Below are positions 22,974-30,871 of a stretch of 34,348 bases of DNA, piece by piece. The position numbers and the translations under genes are program-made. Position 1 is the first letter of the stretch. Every line of letters begins with the position of its first letter. This stretch comes from an uncultured Eubacteriales bacterium (GTDB taxonomy: Bacteria; Bacillota; Clostridia; Lachnospirales; Lachnospiraceae), in assembly GCA_900314565.1 (NCBI GenBank), contig OMVU01000069.1, positions 1-34,348 of the forward strand. The letters are read 5' to 3'. A model generated the notes under the pieces. It had not been told where the DNA came from. It did no database searches and saw nothing but the letters and a program-made list of their open reading frames with translations.

Positions 22974-25900
22974 TTATTCTTTATCGCGGATCATCGCATG
23001 CCATTCCTGAAGAGAACGGACATCGGTATCCGCAGTCTTTTTGGCAAGCGAGATCCCTTCAACAGCGGCCTTGGCGGCAGCCATCGTCGTGATATAAGGA
23101 ATCCTGTACTTGATCGCTGACTTTCTCAGGTAGCTGTCATCGTGTATGGAATCCTTTCCGACCGGAGAGTTGATGATGAGCTGAATATCTCCGTTCGTCA
23201 TATGGTCAAGGATGTTCGGACGTCCTTCATAGAGCTTCCGGACTCTCTTGACCGGGATCTGCGCTTCCATGAGAAGGTCACAGGTCTTGCCGGTAGCCAT
23301 GAGCTTAAAGCCGGATTCGCAGAGCGATTTCGCGATCGGGACAACTTCAAGCTTGTCCTTGTTGTTGACGGAAATAAGAGCTGTTCCCCTGAGCGGAAGA
23401 GTCGCCTGCGCACCCTCCTCAGCTTTGTAGAACGCCATGCCGGACGTCGTCGCAAGGCCCAGGACTTCGCCTGTGGAGCGCATCTCGGGACCGAGGACCG
23501 GATCGACTTCCTGGAACATGTTGAACGGGAAGACAGCTTCCTTGACACCGTAATACGGGATCTCACGCTCGCCGAGTCCGGGGACCGGTGAGGGTCTTCC
23601 GGTAATTTCCGAGGTGATGATATCCGTTGCCAGCGGGACCATGGAGATACCGCAGACCTTTGAGACGAGCGGGACCGTGCGGGATGCGCGCGGATTTGCC
23701 TCGAGAACATAGACGACACCGTTCTCGATCGCGTACTGCATGTTCATGAGGCCGACGACGTGCATCTCCTCAGCGATCTTTCTTGTATACTCCTTGATCT
23801 GCTCAAGGTTCTCCGGCCAGATGTGCTTTGCGGGCAGGATGCAGGCCGAGTCTCCGGAGTGGATACCGGCGAGCTCGATGTGCTCCATGACAGCCGGGAC
23901 ATAAGCGTGAGTTCCGTCGGAGATCGCGTCCGCCTCGCACTCCAGAGCGTGGTTCAGGAATCGGTCGATCAGGATCGGGCGGTCCGGTGTGACGCCGACT
24001 GCGGCAGCCATGTATTCTTCCATGGATTCGTCGTCATAGACTACTTCCATGCCGCGTCCGCCGAGAACGTAGGACGGGCGGACCATGACCGGGTAGCCGA
24101 TCTTGTTCGCGATCGTCTTCGCCTCGTCAACGCTGACAGCCATTCCGGATTCCGGCATCGGAATTCCGAGCTTGTCCATCATGTTGCGGAAGAGGTCGCG
24201 GTCCTCAGCGAGGTCGATGACTTCCGGAGACGTTCCGAGAATATTTACGCCGTTCCGCTTCAGGTCTGCGGCGAGATTCAGCGGAGTCTGTCCGCCGAAC
24301 TGCGCAATGACACCGACCGGTTTCTCTTTATAGTAGATACTGAGGACATCCTCGAGCGTCAGCGGCTCAAAGTAGAGCTTGTCGGATGTGTCGTAGTCTG
24401 TGGAGACCGTCTCCGGGTTGCAGTTGACGATGATCGTCTCAAAGCCGAGCTTCCGGAGAGATTTCGCGGCGTGGACACAGCAGTAATCGAACTCGATACC
24501 CTGGCCGATCCTGTTCGGGCCTCCGCCGAGGATCATGATCTTCTTCGTATCCGGGTTGACCGGGTCGTTGTCCGGCGCGTTGTAGGTCGAGTAGAAATAG
24601 GAAGAATCTTCCGTTCCCGAGACGTGGACGCTGTCCCAGGTCTCTGTCACGCCGAGCGCTTCCCTGCGGTTCCGGATCGTGTCTTCCGAGACACCCAGGA
24701 TTTCGCTGAGGTACTTATCTGCAAAGCCGTTCTTCTTTGCGCTTATGAGCATTTCATCTGTAAAGTCCGCACCGGCTGCGATGAGCGCTTCCTCTTCCTC
24801 TACGAGCTCTTTCATCTGCTCGACGAAATACGCTTTGATCTTCGTATGCTCAAAGATCTCGTCGACCGTTGCTCCCTTTCTCAGCGCCTCATACATGATG
24901 AAATGGCGCTCCGAGGAGGGTGTATCGAGCATTTTTATGAGGGTCTCTTTGGAGAGTTCCCCGAAGTTCTTGACATGGCCGAGCCCGTAGCGGCCTTTTT
25001 CGAGAGAACGAATTGCCTTCTGGAAGGCCTCCTTGTAGGTCTTGCCGATGGACATGACCTCTCCGACGGCGCGCATCTGCGTGCCGAGCTTGTCCTGGAC
25101 CCCTTTGAATTTCTCGAATGCCCAGCGGGCGAACTTCACGACGACGTAATCGCCGTCGGGAACATACTTGTCGAGCGTCCCGTACTTTCCGCATGGCAGA
25201 TCAGCCAGTGTGAGGCCTGTCGCGAGCTTTGCGGAGACGAGGGCGATCGGGAAGCCGGTCGCCTTGGAGGCGAGCGCGGAGCTTCTGGAGGTACGCGGGT
25301 TGATCTCTATTACGATGACGCGGTCTGACACCGGGTCGTGCGCGAACTGGACATTTGTCCCGCCGATGACGCCGATGTGCTCGACGATTTTGTATGCCTG
25401 CTCCTGCAGTCTTGCCTGAAGATCTTCAGAGATCGTGAGCATCGGAGCAGTACAGAAGGAATCGCCTGTGTGGACACCGAGCGGGTCAACATTTTCAATG
25501 AAGCAGACCGTGATCATGTTGTTGTTCCGGTCGCGGACTACTTCGAGCTCAAGCTCTTCCCAGCCGAGAACAGATTCCTCGACGAGGACCTGATGAACGA
25601 GGGATGCCTGCAGGCCGCGGGCCATGATGACCTTGAACTCTTCCCTGTTGTAGACAAGTCCGCCGCCGGCGCCGCCCATCGTATAGGCCGGACGCAGAAC
25701 GACCGGATAGCCGAGACGGTCGGCGATCTCAAGACCTTCCTCCACAGAGTAGGCTACCTCGCTCCTGGCCATCTCGATGCCAAGCTCTGTCATGGTCTTC
25801 TTGAATTCGATACGGTCCTCGCCGCGCTCAATGGCGTCGACCTGGACACCGATGACCTTGACATTGTACTTGTCGAGAATGCCTTCCTTATAGAGCTCGG

Positions 25901-26198
25901 AGGCGAGATTCAGACCGGACTGGCCGCCGAGGTTCGGCAGCAGGGCGTCCGGACGCTCCTTTGCAATGATCTGTTCGAGCCGCTTGACGTTCAGCGGTTC
26001 GATATAGGTGACATCGGCCATTTCGGGATCCGTCATGATAGTGGCCGGGTTCGAATTGACCAGAATAACTTCGTAGCCGAGGCTGCGGAGGGCCTTGCAT
26101 GCCTGTGTGCCGGAGTAATCGAACTCGCAGGCCTGACCGATCACGATCGGTCCTGAGCCAATGATCAGTACTTTGTGTATATCTGTTCTCTGTGGCAT
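22974..26198 (-). CDS. carB: Carbamoyl-phosphate synthase large subunit
   Basis: A 1074-residue protein, the normal length for CarB. It makes carbamoyl phosphate from bicarbonate, ammonia (delivered by CarA) and two ATP, for pyrimidines and arginine. It has two homologous ATP-grasp halves, starting near KVLIIGSGPIVIGQ and KKIMILGGGPNRIGQ, each with its glycine-rich and GG(R/A)G-type ATP loops. An oligomerisation region lies between them, and a C-terminal MGS-like allosteric domain closes the protein (LMATGKTCDLL). The start MPQRTDIH at 26198 is 9 bp after AGGAGG; ATG 26213 is too early. carA is not adjacent in this window, which is uncommon. No PyrR-binding or attenuator structure was recognised upstream. 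Confidence 0.97.
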   Translation of the reverse strand: MPQRTDIHKVLIIGSGPIVIGQACEFDYSGTQACKALRSLGYEVILVNSNPATIMTDPEMADVTYIEPLNVKRLEQIIAKERPDALLPNLGGQSGLNLASELYKEGILDKYNVKVIGVQVDAIERGEDRIEFKKTMTELGIEMARSEVAYSVEEGLEIADRLGYPVVLRPAYTMGGAGGGLVYNREEFKVIMARGLQASLVHQVLVEESVLGWEELELEVVRDRNNNMITVCFIENVDPLGVHTGDSFCTAPMLTISEDLQARLQEQAYKIVEHIGVIGGTNVQFAHDPVSDRVIVIEINPRTSRSSALASKATGFPIALVSAKLATGLTLADLPCGKYGTLDKYVPDGDYVVVKFARWAFEKFKGVQDKLGTQMRAVGEVMSIGKTYKEAFQKAIRSLEKGRYGLGHVKNFGELSKETLIKMLDTPSSERHFIMYEALRKGATVDEIFEHTKIKAYFVEQMKELVEEEEALIAAGADFTDEMLISAKKNGFADKYLSEILGVSEDTIRNRREALGVTETWDSVHVSGTEDSSYFYSTYNAPDNDPVNPDTKKIMILGGGPNRIGQGIEFDYCCVHAAKSLRKLGFETIIVNCNPETVSTDYDTSDKLYFEPLTLEDVLSIYYKEKPVGVIAQFGGQTPLNLAADLKRNGVNILGTSPEVIDLAEDRDLFRNMMDKLGIPMPESGMAVSVDEAKTIANKIGYPVMVRPSYVLGGRGMEVVYDDESMEEYMAAAVGVTPDRPILIDRFLNHALECEADAISDGTHAYVPAVMEHIELAGIHSGDSACILPAKHIWPENLEQIKEYTRKIAEEMHVVGLMNMQYAIENGVVYVLEANPRASRTVPLVSKVCGISMVPLATDIITSEITGRPSPVPGLGEREIPYYGVKEAVFPFNMFQEVDPVLGPEMRSTGEVLGLATTSGMAFYKAEEGAQATLPLRGTALISVNNKDKLEVVPIAKSLCESGFKLMATGKTCDLLMEAQIPVKRVRKLYEGRPNILDHMTNGDIQLIINSPVGKDSIHDDSYLRKSAIKYRIPYITTMAAAKAAVEGISLAKKTADTDVRSLQEWHAMIRDKE

Positions 26199-26402
26199 TT
26201 GCTTCCTCCTCATGGATCAGACAGTAGAATAGAATGTGCTGCGGTGCGGCCGGTCAGGCAGACTTTACGCACATTGATACTATTTTGCATCAAAAGAGTC
26301 TGTTTGAAAAGATGAAACTGAAAAAGAATTAAACTAAAATGAAGACCGTGAATACGTAAAATCCGTTACTTTATACAAAAATATGACTAAAAGGGGATGA
26401 TA

Positions 26403-26597
26403 ATGCATAATTATGCGATTGTTTTGAATAATATGCAGGCGAATGTTTTCAGTCTCCCGGAGATTGGCGGTCTTCATTTTCCATGTCGTGTTTACGGAAG
26501 AAAACATCTGACGTACCTGCGGGATCTCCGAATGGGAATAATGATCTGTGCGGCAGTATTCAAGTTTGACATGGGAGAACTCGAAAGGTATCATTAG
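26403..26597 (+). CDS. Possible small orphan protein in the carB-coaBC spacer
   Basis: A 64-residue reading frame whose ATG follows AAAAGGGG with about 6-bp spacing. No homologue or domain is recognised. The product (MHNYAIVLNNMQANVF...) has mixed composition, without a signal peptide or membrane segment. It lies in the 505-bp gap between divergent carB and coaBC, which otherwise shows only AT-rich sequence and a few short inverted repeats (GATCTCCG/CGGAGATT near 26457-26530). It may equally be untranslated leader. Confidence 0.3.
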   Translation: MHNYAIVLNNMQANVFSLPEIGGLHFPCRVYGRKHLTYLRDLRMGIMICAAVFKFDMGELERYH

Positions 26598-26703
26598 TTT
26601 AAAGACTGAAATCTTTGAAAATCGCTGAGATTCTTCGGGTGCTGCGGCGCATCTTGCTGCAGATCGGTCTTTATTCGGAAAAAATGCAGAAGGAGAGGAT
26701 AGT

Positions 26704-27963
26704 ATGCTGAATGGAAAAAAGAACGTCCTTCTTGCTGTCACGGGTTCGATCGCGGCTTACAAGGCTGCAGACATCGCCCGGGGCTTTATAAAGAAGGGCT
26801 ATACCGTGACAGTAATGCTCACGGCGAACGGCGCAAAGTTCATCACGCCGATGACCTTTGAGACGCTGACAGGCAGCAAGTGCCTGGTCGATACCTTTGA
26901 CAGGAATTTTAAATATGAAGTCGAGCATATCGCTGCAGCCAAAGCCTGCGACCTTCTCCTTGTCGCGCCTGCTTCGGCAAATGTCATCGGAAAGATCGCC
27001 GGCGGGATCGCGGACGACATGGTGACGACGACGATCCTTGCGGTCACGTCCCCGAAGCTGATCGCTCCGGCCATGAACACAGCGATGTACGACAACCCGA
27101 TCGTGCAGGATAATATGAAGAAACTTAAGGCATACGGCTATCAGTTCATCGATCCGGCGGAGGGGCTTCTTGCCTGCGGCGATACAGGCAGAGGAAAGCT
27201 CGCGGATGTGGAGGACATCCTCTCCGTGTCGCAGGGGATCCTCATGAGCTCTGAGAAAAGCGGTGCTTTAGCACAGGAGATCCCGGAGGAATCGGAGGAC
27301 GGCGGTACTTTGGATTTTGAAGGAAGAACGGTCGTCGTCACGGCGGGTCCGACTCAGGAGGCGCTCGACCCGGTCCGCTACATCACGAATCACAGCTCCG
27401 GCAAGATGGGCTATTCTCTGGCGGAGGCTGCTGCAAAGAGGGGCGCGAAGGTCGTCCTCATCTCCGGTCCGACTGCCCTCAAAAAGCCGGAAAATGAAAA
27501 CATCTCCTTCGTTCCGGTCGTCTCGGCTTCGGATATGGCGGAAGCGGTCTTTACGCACTTCGAGAAGGCCGATATCCTGATCATGGCGGCAGCGGTCGCG
27601 GACTACACGCCGAAAACGGTCGCGGATCAGAAGATCAAGAAGGCGGACGGGGGAATGACGATCGAGCTGGCCCGGACAACGGACATCCTGGGGACGCTGA
27701 AAGACCGGAAGAGAGAAGGCCAGTTCATCTGCGGTTTTTCGATGGAGACAGAGAACCTGATCGAAAATTCCAGGAAAAAGCTCTTCAAAAAGAACCTGGA
27801 TATCATAGCGGCGAACAGCATCGTGGATCCGGGAGCCGGTTTCGGCCACGATACCAATAAAGTGACGATCATAGCGAGAGACGGGGAGGAGTCGCTGCCG
27901 CTCATTTCCAAGGCGGAGACTGCAGACCGGATCCTCGACGCGATCATAAAGAGAGTAAAATAA
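26704..27963 (+). CDS. coaBC: Bifunctional phosphopantothenoylcysteine decarboxylase / phosphopantothenate-cysteine ligase
   Basis: A 419-residue enzyme for two steps of coenzyme A synthesis. The N-terminal CoaC flavoprotein domain (about 1-185) has TGSIAAYKAAD, the catalytic His75 (EVEHIAA), PAMNTAMY with Asn125, and the flap Cys158 (GLLACGDTGRG). These positions match well-studied Dfp. The C-terminal CoaB domain (about 205-415) has VVTAGPTQEALDPVRYITNHSSGKMG for nucleotide binding and later AAVADY and KKNLDIIAAN motifs. The start is ATG after AAGGAGAGG. coaX follows 57 bp downstream, forming a CoA operon. Nothing looks truncated. Confidence 0.97.
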   Translation: MLNGKKNVLLAVTGSIAAYKAADIARGFIKKGYTVTVMLTANGAKFITPMTFETLTGSKCLVDTFDRNFKYEVEHIAAAKACDLLLVAPASANVIGKIAGGIADDMVTTTILAVTSPKLIAPAMNTAMYDNPIVQDNMKKLKAYGYQFIDPAEGLLACGDTGRGKLADVEDILSVSQGILMSSEKSGALAQEIPEESEDGGTLDFEGRTVVVTAGPTQEALDPVRYITNHSSGKMGYSLAEAAAKRGAKVVLISGPTALKKPENENISFVPVVSASDMAEAVFTHFEKADILIMAAAVADYTPKTVADQKIKKADGGMTIELARTTDILGTLKDRKREGQFICGFSMETENLIENSRKKLFKKNLDIIAANSIVDPGAGFGHDTNKVTIIARDGEESLPLISKAETADRILDAIIKRVK

Positions 27964-27990
27964 CCCGCATAAAGCCGGGAGAAGGGATAA

Positions 27991-28016
27991 TCCGATCCTT
28001 CAGCGAAAGGATCGGA
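27991..28016 (+). promoter_or_regulatory. Hairpin sequestering the coaX ribosome site
   Basis: TCCGATCCTT (27991-28000) pairs perfectly over 10 bp with AAGGATCGGA (28007-28016) across a CAGCGA loop. The only Shine-Dalgarno candidate for coaX, AAAGGA (28006-28011), is inside the 3' arm. No T-run follows, so termination is unlikely. Confidence 0.6.
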
Positions 28017-28020
28017 ATGC

Positions 28021-28866
28021 GTGCGAAAAATGATTCTTGCAATAGATATGGGAAACACCAACATTGAAATCGGGTGTCTCGACGATGAGAAGATCTACTT
28101 TACGGAGAGAGTCTCGACGGACAGGACGAAGACCGAGCTTGAATACGCGGTCCTTCTGAAGACGATCCTGGAACTGCACGGCGTTCAGGGAAAGAATATG
28201 GAGGGGGCAATCATCTCCTCGGTCGTTCCGCCGCTCACGAAGATCCTCAGGCTGGCAGTGAAAAAGGTCACGGACTGTGACGCGTTCGTTGTAGGAGCAG
28301 GCGTCAGGACCGGCCTCGATATTCGGGTAGATAATCCCGCCCAGGTCGGTGCCGATCTGATCGTCGATGCGGTCGCGGCTGCCGAGGAGTACGGGTATCC
28401 GTGCATAGTCATCGACATGGGAACGGCGACGACGATCGAGGTCCTGGACCGGCGGGGGTACTATATCGGGGGTACGATCATTCCCGGAACGAACGCCTCG
28501 CTCGACTCACTTGTGGCGAAGGCGTCCCAGCTTCCGGCGATTCCGCTTGAAGCACCTAAGCGGGTCATCGGGAGAAATACTGTCGACTGCATGCAGAGCG
28601 GAATCGTGTTCGGACAGGCATGCATGCTTGACGGAATGCTCGACCGATTCATTGAAGAGCTTGGGTATGACTGCAAAGTCGTCGCGACCGGCGGTCTGTC
28701 CGGCGCGATCATACCGCACTGCAGACGGGACATCATCATTGATCCGATGCTGATGCTGAAGGGGCTCAAGATCATTTATGACAAGAACAGGGAGACAGAT
28801 CCGGCGCGCAGCCGTGAGACGGCGAGATCCAGAGACCGGCATGCGGAAGAATCCGGTCAGATGTAA
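28021..28866 (+). CDS. coaX: Type III pantothenate kinase
   Basis: A 281-residue ASKHA-fold kinase that phosphorylates pantothenate, the first committed step to CoA. Motifs are AIDMGNTNIEIG (phosphate 1), NPAQVGADLIVDAVAA, VIDMGTATTIEVLD (phosphate 2) and VVATGGLSG near the C-terminus. The last 25 residues are Arg/Glu-rich and extend past the usual end. The start is GTG 28021, about 9 bp after AAAGGA; ATG 28030 would be too far. It is the second gene of the coaBC-coaX operon, with its ribosome site folded in a hairpin. The enzyme type is known to be insensitive to CoA feedback, so translational control would be meaningful. Confidence 0.95.
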   Translation: MRKMILAIDMGNTNIEIGCLDDEKIYFTERVSTDRTKTELEYAVLLKTILELHGVQGKNMEGAIISSVVPPLTKILRLAVKKVTDCDAFVVGAGVRTGLDIRVDNPAQVGADLIVDAVAAAEEYGYPCIVIDMGTATTIEVLDRRGYYIGGTIIPGTNASLDSLVAKASQLPAIPLEAPKRVIGRNTVDCMQSGIVFGQACMLDGMLDRFIEELGYDCKVVATGGLSGAIIPHCRRDIIIDPMLMLKGLKIIYDKNRETDPARSRETARSRDRHAEESGQM

Positions 28867-28899
28867 GCGTATGATCGCCGTGGAAGACATATGATCAGG

Positions 28900-28974
28900 A
28901 ACGCACATGTCGAAAGAGCGTGCCGCCGCGGAAGATGTCGCGTGCGCAGCGCGCTCCGGTCATGTGCGTTTTTT
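28900..28974 (+). terminator. Terminator of the coaBC-coaX operon
   Basis: AACGCACATG (28900-28909) pairs with CATGTGCGTT (28961-28970), followed by TTTTAA. The 51-nt interior is GC-rich and can fold further. Confidence 0.75.
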
Positions 28975-28985
28975 AACATTTGGTT

Positions 28986-29176
28986 TTTAATCTCTGACGC
29001 AGAATTCTCGTGATTTCAATCGTGAGATGAATGCGCAAAGTGAAACTTTTCTCTGACGTGGGATACAAACCCGCGTCAGAGACAGAGATTAAAGCCTCCG
29101 GCGGATCGCAGCCGCGCAATTAGGAAGGTGCTTCGCACCTCGCGCGGCGCGGCAAGAACGCCGAGGCGTTCTTGAT
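28986..29176. repeat. Intergenic palindrome family, copy 4 (three-arm form) with 89-bp module
   Basis: The order on the plus strand is as follows. Arm 1 TCTCTGACGC is at 28991-29000 and the core CTCGTGATTTCAATCGTGAG at 29007-29026. GCGCAAAGTGAA comes next, then arm 2 TCTCTGACG (29050-29058), loop GGGATACAAACCC and arm 3 GCGTCAGAGA (29073-29082). A 6-bp duplication CAGAGA follows, then the 89-bp module 29088-29176, identical to the reverse complement of 7956-8044. Arms 1 and 2 are direct repeats and both complement arm 3. The rest of the 28867-29412 gap is the coaX terminator and the DUF4349 leader. Confidence 0.88.
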
Positions 29177-29258
29177 CATTGGTCTTAACAATTCTTTTTT
29201 TGAACTGCAGCAATTTCCGTCCCTGAAAACAATTAAGGATGAACGTATAAAGAGAGAG

Positions 29259-29390
29259 ACTGCGGGAGTGAGGGTACTCGCTGCAGATCGGCCGCAGTAT
29301 GATTCCGGAACCGTATAAGCAGTTCCCGGAATATGTGCCGAAGGCCCGCAGGGACGCATCTGCCGTGAACGGTAAACAGCGAAATGCGTC
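29259..29390 (+). promoter_or_regulatory. Structured 5' leader of the DUF4349 gene
   Basis: Three successive inverted repeats lie upstream of the start codon. They are ACTGCGG/CCGCAGT (29259-29299), ATTCCGG/CCGGAAT around 29302-29332, and GACGCAT (29353-29359) with ATGCGTC (29384-29390), which encloses CTGCCG/CGGTAAACAG. There is no T-run after the last. It could be a regulatory leader or an mRNA stabiliser. No known riboswitch consensus was recognised. Confidence 0.4.
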
Positions 29391-29412
29391 TTATTAAGAG
29401 AGGAGAAACAGT

Positions 29413-30789
29413 ATGAAATTCGCAGAGAGAAAAAAACGACCGTCGTACGGAATCGCCGTGCTGTCACTTTTCCTTATCCTTGTGCTCACTGCATGCGGAA
29501 GCGGATCCTCGTATCAGGCTGCCAGCCCGTCTGCGGAGGCAAAAGCTTCCTATGACGGGGAGGCCTATGCGGATAACTATGCAGCCGCAGAGGCGGCCTA
29601 TGATACGGCGGATGCAGCCGGAGGTGCCGAAGCGGGATCCCACGGTGAAGAGAACGCAACGGAGCCCGCTGAATCAAAACAGAAGCTCATCTATACATGC
29701 AGCATGGAGATTCAGACGCTCACTTTTGCAGAGACAGCGCAGAAGATCCATGAGGTGATCCGCCAGTATGACGGGATCATCGAGAGCGAGTCGAGTACAG
29801 ACAGCGATTATGAGTGGTACAAGGACGAAAGCGCCAAGAGACGGGGCACACTCTCCTCGTTCATGGTCATCCGGATCCCCACCGAAAAGTACGAGGACTT
29901 CCTTGCCGGGATCGAGGGAACAGGCGGAAAGATCACGAACCGCAGCATGGACGTTCAGAATATCACCCGGGTCTACAATGACCAGACCGTCTATATTGAA
30001 TCTCTTGAGAAGCAGGAAGCGCGTCTTCTTCAGATGATGGAGCAGGCGCAGACGATCGAGGAAATGATCACGGTAGAAGAACGTCTCACGGAGGTGCAGA
30101 CAGAGCTCAATCAGGCCCGTTCGAGACTGGCCGGAATGGACACCGACGTCGCCTATTCCACGATCAATATTTCTCTGACAGAGGTCGTTAAGTACACGGA
30201 TAACCCGGTGAAGAAGAAGACGTTCCTTGAGCGGACCGGGGCAGTGATCGCCGGCTCCATAAGCGGGTTCCTCGATGTAATGGAGATGCTGCTCGATGTT
30301 GTCATCTATCTGCTTCCGTATGCTGTCCTTGCCGGAGCGATCGTTGCAGCTGTCCTCTTCGGCACCAGGAAAAAGAGAGCCGAGCGCCGCAGGCAGAGAG
30401 AGGAAATGAGAAAACAGATGCAGGCCCGTGAGCCTTACGGTTTCAGAGGAGGAAGACGGCCGAACGGTCCGCAGATGAATGGCCCGCAGGCGAACGGTCC
30501 GCAGGCGAACGGTCCGCAGATGAACGGCCCGCAGGTGAACGGTCCGCAGATGAACGGTCCTCAGATGAACGGTCCGCAGATGAACGATCCTCAGCCGAAC
30601 GGTCCGCAGATGAACGGTCCGCAGGCGAATGGCCCGCAGATGAACGGTCTGCAGCCGAAGGATCCCCATTTGAACGATACCCGTATGAACGGTCCCGAGC
30701 CGGAGGATATGAAAGAGCCGTCCCCGGATGCCGGGCCGTCTGTCAGGGAGGATGCGCAGCCGGAGAATAAAAAGAAAGATACACCTTGA
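29413..30789 (+). CDS. DUF4349 lipoprotein with NGPQM repeat tail
   Basis: A 458-residue protein. A lipoprotein signal ends in LTAC (lipid-modified Cys28), followed by a low-complexity Ala/Glu/Tyr linker to about residue 85. The DUF4349 domain (about 90-265) includes a probable coiled coil at 195-245 (EKQEARLLQMMEQAQ), then a membrane segment at about 285-316. A basic stretch (RKKRAERRRQREEMRKQ) and 13 pentapeptide units NGPQM-like (351-415) end the protein in the cytoplasm. The domain function is unknown. Anchoring at both ends, lipid and transmembrane, is family-typical. The start is ATG after AGAGGAG. The gene is flanked by a structured leader and a bidirectional terminator. Confidence 0.88.
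   Translation: MKFAERKKRPSYGIAVLSLFLILVLTACGSGSSYQAASPSAEAKASYDGEAYADNYAAAEAAYDTADAAGGAEAGSHGEENATEPAESKQKLIYTCSMEIQTLTFAETAQKIHEVIRQYDGIIESESSTDSDYEWYKDESAKRRGTLSSFMVIRIPTEKYEDFLAGIEGTGGKITNRSMDVQNITRVYNDQTVYIESLEKQEARLLQMMEQAQTIEEMITVEERLTEVQTELNQARSRLAGMDTDVAYSTINISLTEVVKYTDNPVKKKTFLERTGAVIAGSISGFLDVMEMLLDVVIYLLPYAVLAGAIVAAVLFGTRKKRAERRRQREEMRKQMQAREPYGFRGGRRPNGPQMNGPQANGPQANGPQMNGPQVNGPQMNGPQMNGPQMNDPQPNGPQMNGPQANGPQMNGLQPKDPHLNDTRMNGPEPEDMKEPSPDAGPSVREDAQPENKKKDTP
30463..30657 (+). repeat. Thirteen tandem 15-bp coding repeats (NGPQM/A/V/P)
   Basis: In-frame units of consensus AACGGTCCGCAGATG encode NGPQM with variants NGPQA, NGPQV, NDPQP and NGLQP at residues 351-415 of the DUF4349 protein. 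Silent GGT/GGC and CCG/CCT changes show the array is not brand new. It is part of a coding region, not a CRISPR array. Confidence 0.95.
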
Positions 30790-30792
30790 GAT

Positions 30793-30860
30793 AAAAAACC
30801 CACTGTATACGGCAGACTTCAGTGCAGAAAATGCTGTCAGCCGCTTGCAGTGGGTTTTCT
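30793..30860. terminator. Bidirectional terminator between DUF4349 and SGNH genes
   Basis: AAAAACCCACTG (30795-30805) pairs with CAGTGGGTTTTC (30848-30859), with an A-run before and a T-run after. It serves convergent genes ending at 30789 and 30872. Confidence 0.85.
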
Positions 30861-30871
30861 TTGTTCAGAGA

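Noticed and set aside
23760-25328. A 522-codon plus-strand reading frame opposite carB
   Set aside because: It is a mirror of the GC-rich carB coding strand, with Arg/Asp/Val-rich composition, no ribosome site and no domain. carB itself is unambiguous.
26199-26340. PyrR-binding site or attenuator ahead of carB
   Set aside because: No terminator/antiterminator pair or recognisable PyrR loop sequence was seen on the minus strand.
29674-30669. A minus-strand frame with RTVHL repeats opposite the DUF4349 gene
   Set aside because: It is the complement of the NGPQM coding repeats; the plus strand has the lipobox, ribosome site and family domain.
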